Shown: in pieces, positions 1 to 8,379 of the stretch
How the letters are laid out: every line of letters starts with the position of its first letter
Numbering within the stretch: the stretch's first letter is position 1
DNA from: Burkholderiales bacterium
GTDB lineage: Bacteria; Pseudomonadota; Gammaproteobacteria; Burkholderiales; Burkholderiaceae_C
Assembly: GCA_016191525.1 (NCBI GenBank)
Contig: JACPOK010000035.1
Coordinates: 1-64,000, forward strand
DNA: 64,000 bases
Direction of reading: 5' to 3'
Position numbers and translations under genes: made by a program
Notes under the pieces: generated by a model
What the model saw: only the letters and a program-made list of their open reading frames with translations
Told to the model about the DNA's origin: nothing
Database searches by the model: none

Positions 1-3000
1 CAGGCGCCCACCGACAGCGCGCTGAACCTGGGGCAGATCCAGGGCGATGCGGTCGGCATGTTCGCCGGCACCTTGAGGCACAGCGGGCTGATCAACGCGA
101 CAGCGGCCACGAGCGACGGCGGCAAGGTGGTGCTCAAGGGCATTGCACAGGCCGACATCGCCGGCAGCATCACCGCAGCCAGGGGCAACGTGGGCGGGCA
201 GGTGCAGGCCACGGCGGCCAAGGTGATGCTCAGGAGCGGGGCCGTGATCGATGCCAGCGGAGCGGCAGGCGGCGGCGAAGTGCTGCTGGGCGGCGGCTGG
301 CAGGGCCATGACCCGCGCATCTCCAATGCGCAGGAGACCACGGCCGAAACCGGCTCCGCCATCAAGGCCAACGCTACCGGCAACGGCAATGGCGGCACCA
401 TCGTCGTGTGGTCCGACGACACGACGCGCGTGGGCTCCCGCATCGAAACGCGGGGCGGCCCCAACGGCGGCGACGGCGGCGCCGTGGAAACCTCGGGCAA
501 GAAGCGCCTGGTTTTTCGCGCCACGATTGACGGCGCCGCGCCCAAGGGCAAGGCAGGCAGCCTGCTGCTGGACCCGGACGACATCATCATCATGGATGGC
601 GCCGGCGGCGCGAACAACATTTACCTGCTCGACAACACGGTCGATGGCGCTGACGCGGCCACGGGTACCGCGACCATCGGCGAGAACACGCTGGAGGGTC
701 TGGGCCTCGGCACAGTGACGCTGCTCGCCAACAACAGCGTCACCTTCCAGGATCTCACCACCGATGGCATATTGAACCTGGCGAACGTTCAGGGCGGCCA
801 GTCCTTCACCATCACGGCCGGGGGCCAGATCGTGATGTCGAACCTCGCCAACACGATCAAGACCAACGCCGGAAACATCAACTTCACGACCACCAACGGC
901 GCGATCCAGCTCGGCAGCCTGCTCTCCGGTGGCGGCGCAGTCACCCTGAACGCGGGCGGCGCTTCCGGCACCATGACGGCCAAGCATATTTCCACCCAGC
1001 CAGCCGCCGGCCCGGCGAGCGGCGGCAACATCACGCTGACCACCGGCGGCGGCACCATGGACCTGGGCGGCGGCAACATCGATGCGCGCTTCAACGGCGC
1101 CGGCACCACGGGCAACGTGACGCTGACCTCCGCGGGCGCGATCGTCCTTCAGCAGCCCAACACGCTCTTCGCCACCGACCTGAAGATGACCGCGGTCGGC
1201 GGTATCCGCAACCACTTGTCCGGCCCCATGGCCGTCAATGCGACGAACCTGAGCGCCGGCAACTCGGGAAGCGGCGACATCCTGATCACGCACACGGCCC
1301 TGCCGGGGTCCAACGTGACCGTGACCAATCTCGGATTCGGTTACGGAATACAAAATTCCGCGGCGGGTGGGGGCATCAGCCTCAGCGCCACACAGTCCAA
1401 GCTCTCGGTCGCAGCCACTATCAACGCCAACGGCGGTGACGTCGACCTGGTCAGCGACAAGATGGATGTGGGTGCGGTCGTGAACGCTGGCAGCCCGACC
1501 ACAGGCAAGGTGATCTTGCGGCCCTGGAACAACGGCACTGCCATCGACTTGGGCGCGGTATCCGCCGACGCCGGTCCCAAGCTGGACCTATCCAACACCG
1601 AACTGGGCCAGGTAACCGCCGGCGTCCTACGTATCGGCGGCACCGCCTACACCGGTGGCATCCAGCTCACCACCAACATCAGCATACCGGGCGGCAAGGC
1701 CGATCAGGTCAGCCTGCTCAACAGCGGCGGCATCACCCGCGCCACCACCGAAACCATTACCGCCAACAAGCTCAATCTCGCCAGTTCCAACGGCGTTGAC
1801 CTGGCGGGTTCGGTCACCGCGCTGTCGGGGCGCTATGGTGGCAGCAGCAGTTTTGTCTTCGCCAACAACGGCCCGCTCGACATCAACACTATTGACTCGT
1901 ACGCGGGCATCATCGAGACTGCGGCCAGCACCGGCGGGGTGCAGGTCACTGCCAGCAGCGGCTCGCTGAATGTGAGCCAGAACGTCAGTTCCGGGACGAC
2001 CAGCGGCAGCGTGACTCTCAAGGGTGAAGGCGTGGGCATGGCGTCCGGCAAGGTCGTGTCCGCTCCGGTGGGCTCGGTCACCATCGACGGCACCAGCGGC
2101 AGCTTCGCCACGACGCTGGGCGCCGGGACGCTCAGCAGTCCCAGCGGTGCCATCACGGTGACGAACACGGCCAACGCCACGCTGGGCGCTGTCAATGCCC
2201 CGGCCGGCCTGTTTACCGCCAGCAACATCTCCGGCGACCTGGTTCAGGCCGGCGGCACCGCCATCAACGTGGGCTCGATCAATGCCGCCGTCACGGGCCA
2301 GATCCAGCTGAACGGAACTTCCAACCTGATCGGCACCATCACCGGTCTCACCACCACTAACAACATCATTTACCTGCGCGAGGTTGATGGCATCAACATC
2401 ACCGGCGCCGTGTCGGCAGGTACCGCGGTGGTCGACATCGCCACCAGCTCGGGGGATGTCGCGGTGGGCAGTCCCGCCACCATCAGCGGCAGCAATGTGG
2501 CGATTGCGGCCAATGGGGCCAGCAAGAACGTTGCCATTGCCGGCAACCTGAATGCGACGGTGGCGGCAAACAACCTTAATGCCACGGGCAACATCGTCTT
2601 CAATGGTTCGGGCACGATCAACAGCATCGGCCCCACGACGATCAATGCAGGCGGCCAGGTGCAGTTCAGCGCCGGCAACACCACGCTGAACCAGGCCGTG
2701 ACCAGTGCCAACATACTGGATGTGACCGGCGGGGTGCTCACCATCGGCGCCAACGTCACCATTCCCAAGCTGAAGATCGGCGCCGGTGGCACGGTGCAGG
2801 GTGCGGGCAACCTCACGGTCCCCACCAGTTTTGACTGGGGGGGCGGCACACTCACGGGCGCGGGCGCCACCACGCTCAGCGGCACGGCAGTCACCGGCAT
2901 TACCAGCGCTGTCTCCCTGTCGCGGCCCCTGAGCAATAGTGGTGCGATGACGTTCACGGGTTCAGGCCAGATCACGCTGAGCGGAGGCGGCTCCCTCAAC

Positions 3001-4140
3001 AACGCGAGCGGCGGCGTGATTGATCTACAGATTGACTCGGGCCTGAATGGCGCCGGCAGTTTCACCAACTCGGGAACATTCAAGAAGAGCGCGGGCGCCG
3101 GCATCAGCCAGGTGGCCGGCTTGAGTTTCACCAACGCCAGCACCGGAACCGTCCAGGCTGGCAGCGGCACGCTGCAATTCGGCAGCGGGATTTTCTCGAG
3201 CAATTCAGGAACGATCCTGACCGCCCCAGGCGCAACTCTGGACAACAGCAACACCACTTTGGCAAATACGGCCTCGGGCATCATTTCCGGCTCGGGAACG
3301 CTCAACGTCGGCACCGGCAACCTGAACAATGCGGGCCTGCTCAAGCCCGGCGGCGCCGGCAGCGTGGGCACCCTGTCGATCACTGCCGCGAATCTCGCCA
3401 ACAGCGCCACTGCGCAGCTCTTTGCCGACATCAGCACCAGCGGCTCCTACGACAAGGTGATTGTCAGCGGCAATGTGACCACGGCTGCCGGCATGACGGT
3501 GATCGAAACTGACGTTTCACCCAGCTATGCGGCAGCGACCAATTTTGATGTGCTGCGCAGCACGTCGGGCACGGTCTCGGGGCCCGTTCCCTCCACTGCG
3601 GGGTTCGCAAATTCGATCGTGACCGGGCCGCCCCAGGCTTTGCGCATGACGGCCAACGCGCCGGTGCCTGCTCCACCGCCTCCTCCCCCTCCTCCCCCTC
3701 CTCCCCCTCCTCCCGCGCCAGCGCCCACACCGGCTCCCACGCCGGCGCCTACACCTTCGCCCACAACGGCACCCGCGCCGGCGCCGACACCTGCGCCTAC
3801 TCCGGCGCCTACGCCAGCCCCGACGACGGCTCCTGCTCCGGCGTCCACCCCCGCGCCGACTCCGGCGCCTACCCCCGCGCCGACCGCCGCGCCCGCCCCC
3901 GCCAGCAGCACCACTTTGCGGGTGAATGCCTTTGTGCAGGCCATCGGCGGCGACCAGAGCGACCCCACAGTGCGCGAGAAGGTGGCCGACGCCATCACCA
4001 AGCTGGACGGCACGCTGGCGACCTTCGCCACGCTGCTGGTGAAGGAGGCCACTACGCAGGCCGACGAAAAGAAAAAAGAGCAGGACAAGGACAAGAAAAA
4101 CGAACTCACGGTGACGGGAACCCAGTGCAAGGCTACTTGA
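1..4140 (+). CDS. Filamentous-haemagglutinin-type exoprotein, copy 1 (5' end outside window)
   Basis: The reading frame is open from base 1, so the true start and signal peptide lie to the left. The first residues (QAPTDSALNLG) align with residue ~224 of copy 3, so about 220 residues are missing. The body is a long Gly/Ala/Asn/Thr-rich run of short beta-strand-like repeats, as in a right-handed beta-helix exoprotein. It is followed by a Pro-rich stalk (bases ~3661-3905) and a charged C-terminal module ending close to a single Cys. It resembles copy 3 along most of its length, including the segments around LSRPLSNSG and NTTLANTASG. The family is usually secreted by two-partner secretion as an adhesin; no TpsB transporter is visible here. 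The stop is 18 bases before copy 2, so co-transcription is likely. Substrate or receptor cannot be inferred. Confidence 0.85.
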   Translation, partial: QAPTDSALNLGQIQGDAVGMFAGTLRHSGLINATAATSDGGKVVLKGIAQADIAGSITAARGNVGGQVQATAAKVMLRSGAVIDASGAAGGGEVLLGGGWQGHDPRISNAQETTAETGSAIKANATGNGNGGTIVVWSDDTTRVGSRIETRGGPNGGDGGAVETSGKKRLVFRATIDGAAPKGKAGSLLLDPDDIIIMDGAGGANNIYLLDNTVDGADAATGTATIGENTLEGLGLGTVTLLANNSVTFQDLTTDGILNLANVQGGQSFTITAGGQIVMSNLANTIKTNAGNINFTTTNGAIQLGSLLSGGGAVTLNAGGASGTMTAKHISTQPAAGPASGGNITLTTGGGTMDLGGGNIDARFNGAGTTGNVTLTSAGAIVLQQPNTLFATDLKMTAVGGIRNHLSGPMAVNATNLSAGNSGSGDILITHTALPGSNVTVTNLGFGYGIQNSAAGGGISLSATQSKLSVAATINANGGDVDLVSDKMDVGAVVNAGSPTTGKVILRPWNNGTAIDLGAVSADAGPKLDLSNTELGQVTAGVLRIGGTAYTGGIQLTTNISIPGGKADQVSLLNSGGITRATTETITANKLNLASSNGVDLAGSVTALSGRYGGSSSFVFANNGPLDINTIDSYAGIIETAASTGGVQVTASSGSLNVSQNVSSGTTSGSVTLKGEGVGMASGKVVSAPVGSVTIDGTSGSFATTLGAGTLSSPSGAITVTNTANATLGAVNAPAGLFTASNISGDLVQAGGTAINVGSINAAVTGQIQLNGTSNLIGTITGLTTTNNIIYLREVDGINITGAVSAGTAVVDIATSSGDVAVGSPATISGSNVAIAANGASKNVAIAGNLNATVAANNLNATGNIVFNGSGTINSIGPTTINAGGQVQFSAGNTTLNQAVTSANILDVTGGVLTIGANVTIPKLKIGAGGTVQGAGNLTVPTSFDWGGGTLTGAGATTLSGTAVTGITSAVSLSRPLSNSGAMTFTGSGQITLSGGGSLNNASGGVIDLQIDSGLNGAGSFTNSGTFKKSAGAGISQVAGLSFTNASTGTVQAGSGTLQFGSGIFSSNSGTILTAPGATLDNSNTTLANTASGIISGSGTLNVGTGNLNNAGLLKPGGAGSVGTLSITAANLANSATAQLFADISTSGSYDKVIVSGNVTTAAGMTVIETDVSPSYAAATNFDVLRSTSGTVSGPVPSTAGFANSIVTGPPQALRMTANAPVPAPPPPPPPPPPPPPPAPAPTPAPTPAPTPSPTTAPAPAPTPAPTPAPTPAPTTAPAPASTPAPTPAPTPAPTAAPAPASSTTLRVNAFVQAIGGDQSDPTVREKVADAITKLDGTLATFATLLVKEATTQADEKKKEQDKDKKNELTVTGTQCKAT
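3679..3714 (+). repeat. 9-bp tandem repeat (x4) encoding polyproline
   Basis: Four exact in-frame copies of CCTCCTCCC encode the core of an uninterrupted proline run in copy 1. The unit length is a multiple of three, so gain or loss of units would change stalk length without shifting the frame. Confidence 0.85.
3715..3905 (+). repeat. Imperfect 12-bp (Pro-Ala-Pro-Thr) repeat region, copy 1
   Basis: Degenerate 12-bp units encode Pro-Ala-Pro-Thr with some Ser and Ala replacements. Synonymous differences between units indicate selection on the peptide rather than recent slippage. It forms the stalk before the C-terminal module. Confidence 0.75.
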
Positions 4141-4158
4141 GATGAATGAGGTGTCGCT

Positions 4159-7100
4159 GTGCATTCCATTGACCATCACCCGACGCCCGCCCCGTGCAGG
4201 GCGTGCGGCAGTCCGGCCGTAGCGGGCCACCGGCCCCTCGCCATCGCGCTGGCCATCGCCGGCTGTTTCGCCGCGGCCACCGTGCCCGCACTGGCGCAGC
4301 CCGTGGGCGCCCAGGCGGTACAGGGCAGCGCCACGCTGACGCGCTCCGGCGCCAACCTCACCGTCACCACGCAGAACGGCGCTGGCACCAGCCACTCGGC
4401 CATCAATTGGCAAAGCTTCAGCGTGCCGGGCGGCAGCACCACGCACTTTGCCCAGCCCACATCCCAAAGCACCTCGATCAACCGCGTCACCGGGCCGGAC
4501 CCGAGCGCCATATTCGGCACGCTGAGTTCCAACGGCCGCCTGGTGCTGGTCAACGCCGCGGGCATCACCGTGGGCGCCGGCGCGCTTGTCGACACGGCGG
4601 GCTTCACCGCTTCCACATTGCGCATGAGCGATGCCGACGCGCTGGCGGGGCGCCTGCGCTTCGGTGACGGCTCGGCGGGCGGGGCCCTTTCGGTGCAGGG
4701 CCAGGTGCTGGCCCGCGGCGGCGACGTGGTGCTGATCGCGCCCCAGGTCGAGGTGGGCGCACCGGCCGTGGTGCAGGCGATTGACGGCAGCACCGTACTG
4801 GCCGCGGGCCGCAAGGTCGAGGTGACAGGCCGGGGCCTGGAGGGCATCCGCTTCGAACTCAAGGCGCCGGCGGACCGTGCGCTCAACCTGGGCGTGCTCA
4901 AGGGTGATTCGGTCGGCCTGTTCGCCGGCCAGCTGCAGCACAGCGGCGCGATCCAGGCACGCAAGGCCACCAATGAGGGCGGCCGCATCGTGCTGCGCGC
5001 CGACGGCGATGCGCTGGTGGACGGCAGCCTCAACGCCAGCGCTGTTACTGGCACCGGCGGCTCGGTCGATGTCTTCGGCGCTCGTGTCGCGCTGTTCGGC
5101 ACGGCCGAACTTGACGCTTCGGGCCCGGCCGGCGGCGGGGCGGTCCGAATCGGCGGCGACTACCAGGGCGGCAACGCGGCGGTGCCGAATGCCGCCCGCA
5201 CCTTTGTCGGCGCGGGCGTCACCTTGCGCGCGGACGCGCAGCAGTCCGGCGCAGGTGGCCGCGTGATCATCTGGTCGGACGAAGTCACCCGCATGCAGGG
5301 CAGCATCTCCGCGCGAGGTGGTGCGCAGGGCGGCGATGGCGGCTTCGCGGAAGTGTCGGGGCGCCAGGCGCTCGAGTTCACCGGGCGCACTGATTTGAGC
5401 GCGCCGCGCGGGGCCCGGGGCACCTTGTTGCTGGATCCCAATGACGTGGTGATCCAGACGGCCGGGCCAACCACCGCCAACGCGCCGCCGCCGGCGCCCA
5501 CGCCATCCCCCCCGCCGAGCACATGGGACTTCAGCGGCGGCTCGACTTCTTCCGCCGTCGTGACCGTGGCCAACCTCGAGGCGCAGCTGGCCAACGCCAA
5601 CGTGCGTGTCCGTACATCCAGCAGCAGCACGGGCCCCAACGGCGGCACCATCACCGTCAACAACGCCGTGAGCTGGTCCAGCGCCAGTTCGCTCAGCCTC
5701 GAGGCCGACGCAGGCATTGCCGTGAATGCGGGGCTTTCCGGCCCGAACGGCGTGGTCGCGCTCAACACGCTGGGCGGCAACATCACACAAGGCGCGTCCG
5801 GCATCATCACGGCCGGCAAATTAAGTGCCTTCGCGCCACTGGGCAGCGTGACGCTGGACAAGGTGAACGCCGTTTCTTTCCTCGCGGGGTCGGGCCTCGG
5901 CGGTTTCCTCTTCAAGAATGCAGGCGACCTGGAAGTCGGCACCGTCGCGACGACCTATCCCTCCAGCACGTTGACGGGCCTGCTGAGCATGGCCGGTGCC
6001 GTCAACGTGGAAACCGCGGGCAAGCTCACGGTGGCGGCGCTGTCAACTGTGCAGGGCTATGCGGGCGTGACGCTGAAGGCCACCGGCGCCGGCAACGACC
6101 TGGTGCTCAATGCCCACGTCACCTCCGCCAACGGCAGCACGACGCTGCGCGCCATCCAGGACGTGGTGGTGGGCGCCAGCGGCCAGGTCATCCTGAGCGG
6201 CAAGTCCGGGGTGGATGTGCAGGCCGGCCGCAACGTCCACATGAACGGGTTCAACAGCCAGTTCGTCTCGCCCGGCGGCCCCGTCAGCGTCACCGCCGGC
6301 CCGGCAGGCAGCATCACCGGCAACAGCGAAATCGCCACCAACACCTCCGGGGCCAATGGCGGAGACGTGACCCTGCAGGCGGGCGGCGACGTTGGGTTGT
6401 CGCTGATCACCACCTCCGGCGCATCCGGATCCTTCTCGACGCGCGCGGGGGCGGTGACCATCACGGCCGGCGGTTCCATCACCGGCGCCGTCATCAACGC
6501 GGTGGGTGGCAATGGCCTGGGCACGGCCAGCGTCGGCGGCGCCGGCGGCGAGCTGACGCTCAACGCGCCCGCCGGAGCGGTGACCCTGGCGGGCATCGAC
6601 GTTCGCGGCGGCAGCGGTGGGCCATCCTCCAGCGGCATCGGCGGCACCGGCGGCAGGGGAGGCAACGTCACCATCACAGCCAACGACGCGACGCCGGGGA
6701 CCATCAACGCCTCAGGCGGCGAAGGCGGCCAGGGCCAGCCCGGCGGTACGGGGGGCGCTGGGGGCAACATCACGCTCAAGCGGCAAAACGACGGCGACCT
6801 GACCCTCACCGATATCGCCATCACCACCACCGGCGGCAAGGGCGGCCGGGGCTACGCGCAGGGCGACAACGGCGGCACCGGCGGCGCCGGCGGCACCGTT
6901 TCGCTGGCCGCGCTGGGCGGCAACCTGCTGGTCTCCGGCACTCTGGACGCGAGCGGCGGGGCCGGCGGCGGGCTCGCCGTCATCGTGGAGGGCATGCTGC
7001 CACTGGAAAGCGAGCCGCCGCCGCCTCCGCCGGCTCCCACGCCTGCACCCGGTGTGGTTGGCAGCGACGGTGCCACGGGCTTCCTGTACCTCAGCGCCAC

Positions 7101-8319
7101 GCCGGCCGCGCCGGCGCCGACACCCACACCGTCCCCATCGCCCCCTCCGGCCGCAACAACGCCGGCAGTGGCGACGGTGAGCGTGTTCGGCAGCGGGCTG
7201 GACTTCGCGGGCGAGTGGCACAACGCGAGCACGCTCGAACTTTCCGGCGTTTATGTGCGGGGCACCGGCACGCTGGTCAACGATGCCGCCGGCAAGTTCA
7301 ACCTGAGTGGCATGACCCTGACCAACGCCGTCGATAACCGCGGCACCATGGTGTACACGGCCTCGGGCAGCTACGCCGTGAACCTCAAGCGCAACCTGGG
7401 CCTGGTGGACATCGCCAGCGGCACCCTGCGTACCGACAACTTCACCACCAACGAAGGCACGCTGAAGATCATCGGCGCGCTGCGGCTGAATTTCACGTCC
7501 AACGGAACGCTGACCAACCTGGGTACGGTCAAGGGCACCGGCTCGCTGCTGGGCAACCTGATCAACTCCGGCATCGTGGCGCCAGGCCTTTCGCCCGGCT
7601 CGCTGTCCATAGCCGGCAACTTCTCGCAAACTTCCGGCGGCACGCTGCAGATAGAGATCGGCGGCACCACGCCGGGCACGGGTTACGACCAGCTGAATGT
7701 ATCGGGCACCACGCTGCTGGGCGGCTCGCTGGCTATCCTGCCGTTCGGCGCGACACCGCCTACCGGCGGCACGTTCAATATTTTCCCCGGCGCCACGGTG
7801 CCCACCGGCACTTTCGCGGCCCTGTCGCAGCCCGGCGGCTTCTCGGGCAGCCTGCTGGCGGCCGGCGCGCCTGTGGCCGTCTCCCCGCCGCCCGCGCCTT
7901 CCGGTGGCGGCGGTGCGACTCCGCCACCGCCGGCGCCTACGCCCGCGCCCACCCCCGCACCGACGCCGGCTCCCACGCCCGCGCCCACCCCGGCGCCTAC
8001 GCCCGCACCCACCCCTGCGCCTACGCCGGCTCCCACCCCCGCACCGACACCGGCGCCTACGCCCGCACCGACTCCGGCCCCCACACCCGCGCCGACACCG
8101 GCGCCGCCGGCCGCCGCGCCCACGGTGGAGCGCATCGTCGAACTGCTGCGCAATGAGACCACGCGCGAATCGGTGATCCAGGCCGTGGCCGAACAGGAAA
8201 CGGTGGTGACCAAATTCGTCTCGCTGCTGCTCAAGGAAGAAACCACCCAGGCCGACGAGCGCAAGAAGGAAAACCGCAAGTCCGAAATCACCGTCGATAC
8301 CACGGCCTGCAAGCCCTGA
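4159..8319 (+). CDS. Filamentous-haemagglutinin N-terminal domain exoprotein, copy 2
   Basis: A 1386-aa secreted protein. The start is the GTG at 4159, the only plausible start after an in-frame TGA at 4147; GAGG lies about 7 bases upstream. A long signal peptide ends near residue 47 (VPALA before QPVG). The TPS/haemagglutination-activity domain follows at about residues 55-165, with the usual INWQSF, STSINRV and PSAIFGTL signatures. The centre differs from copies 1 and 3: it is glycine-rich (GGTGG/GGAGG blocks, bases ~6436-6990) with an added Pro-rich linker near 7015-7150. The end has a long (PAPT)n stalk, then the shared module ending TTACKP. By family this would be an adhesin or other surface exoprotein exported by a TpsB pore; no partner gene is present in the window. 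Confidence 0.88.
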   Translation: MHSIDHHPTPAPCRACGSPAVAGHRPLAIALAIAGCFAAATVPALAQPVGAQAVQGSATLTRSGANLTVTTQNGAGTSHSAINWQSFSVPGGSTTHFAQPTSQSTSINRVTGPDPSAIFGTLSSNGRLVLVNAAGITVGAGALVDTAGFTASTLRMSDADALAGRLRFGDGSAGGALSVQGQVLARGGDVVLIAPQVEVGAPAVVQAIDGSTVLAAGRKVEVTGRGLEGIRFELKAPADRALNLGVLKGDSVGLFAGQLQHSGAIQARKATNEGGRIVLRADGDALVDGSLNASAVTGTGGSVDVFGARVALFGTAELDASGPAGGGAVRIGGDYQGGNAAVPNAARTFVGAGVTLRADAQQSGAGGRVIIWSDEVTRMQGSISARGGAQGGDGGFAEVSGRQALEFTGRTDLSAPRGARGTLLLDPNDVVIQTAGPTTANAPPPAPTPSPPPSTWDFSGGSTSSAVVTVANLEAQLANANVRVRTSSSSTGPNGGTITVNNAVSWSSASSLSLEADAGIAVNAGLSGPNGVVALNTLGGNITQGASGIITAGKLSAFAPLGSVTLDKVNAVSFLAGSGLGGFLFKNAGDLEVGTVATTYPSSTLTGLLSMAGAVNVETAGKLTVAALSTVQGYAGVTLKATGAGNDLVLNAHVTSANGSTTLRAIQDVVVGASGQVILSGKSGVDVQAGRNVHMNGFNSQFVSPGGPVSVTAGPAGSITGNSEIATNTSGANGGDVTLQAGGDVGLSLITTSGASGSFSTRAGAVTITAGGSITGAVINAVGGNGLGTASVGGAGGELTLNAPAGAVTLAGIDVRGGSGGPSSSGIGGTGGRGGNVTITANDATPGTINASGGEGGQGQPGGTGGAGGNITLKRQNDGDLTLTDIAITTTGGKGGRGYAQGDNGGTGGAGGTVSLAALGGNLLVSGTLDASGGAGGGLAVIVEGMLPLESEPPPPPPAPTPAPGVVGSDGATGFLYLSATPAAPAPTPTPSPSPPPAATTPAVATVSVFGSGLDFAGEWHNASTLELSGVYVRGTGTLVNDAAGKFNLSGMTLTNAVDNRGTMVYTASGSYAVNLKRNLGLVDIASGTLRTDNFTTNEGTLKIIGALRLNFTSNGTLTNLGTVKGTGSLLGNLINSGIVAPGLSPGSLSIAGNFSQTSGGTLQIEIGGTTPGTGYDQLNVSGTTLLGGSLAILPFGATPPTGGTFNIFPGATVPTGTFAALSQPGGFSGSLLAAGAPVAVSPPPAPSGGGGATPPPPAPTPAPTPAPTPAPTPAPTPAPTPAPTPAPTPAPTPAPTPAPTPAPTPAPTPAPTPAPPAAAPTVERIVELLRNETTRESVIQAVAEQETVVTKFVSLLLKEETTQADERKKENRKSEITVDTTACKP
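7930..8103 (+). repeat. 12-bp (Pro-Ala-Pro-Thr) tandem repeat, copy 2
   Basis: About 14.5 uninterrupted units of a 12-bp repeat encode Pro-Ala-Pro-Thr, using mixed synonymous codons (GCG/GCA/GCT/GCC, CCT/CCC/CCG). This is the longest of the three stalks. It lies between the beta-helix body and the conserved C-terminal module. Confidence 0.88.
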
Positions 8320-8379
8320 GCAGGGCGGCTGTGGAAACCGGCGACAATGCTCATCCATAGCCGTTACCGGGGTCGCGTC

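Noticed and set aside
3517-5790. Long antisense open frame (757 codons) across the adhesin genes, and similar ones at 6712-9357 and 10914-12446
   Set aside because: They lie opposite clearly coding, GC-rich repeat sequence and consist of Arg/Ala/Gly/Pro-rich low-complexity translation with no domain; they are composition shadows.
5523-7337. 604-codon plus-strand open frame inside exoprotein copy 2
   Set aside because: Arg/His/Gln-rich translation in another frame of the same gene; the main frame has the signal peptide and family motifs.
7930-8103. Possible CRISPR-like array
   Set aside because: The repeats are contiguous 12-bp coding units without spacers, in frame with the exoprotein.
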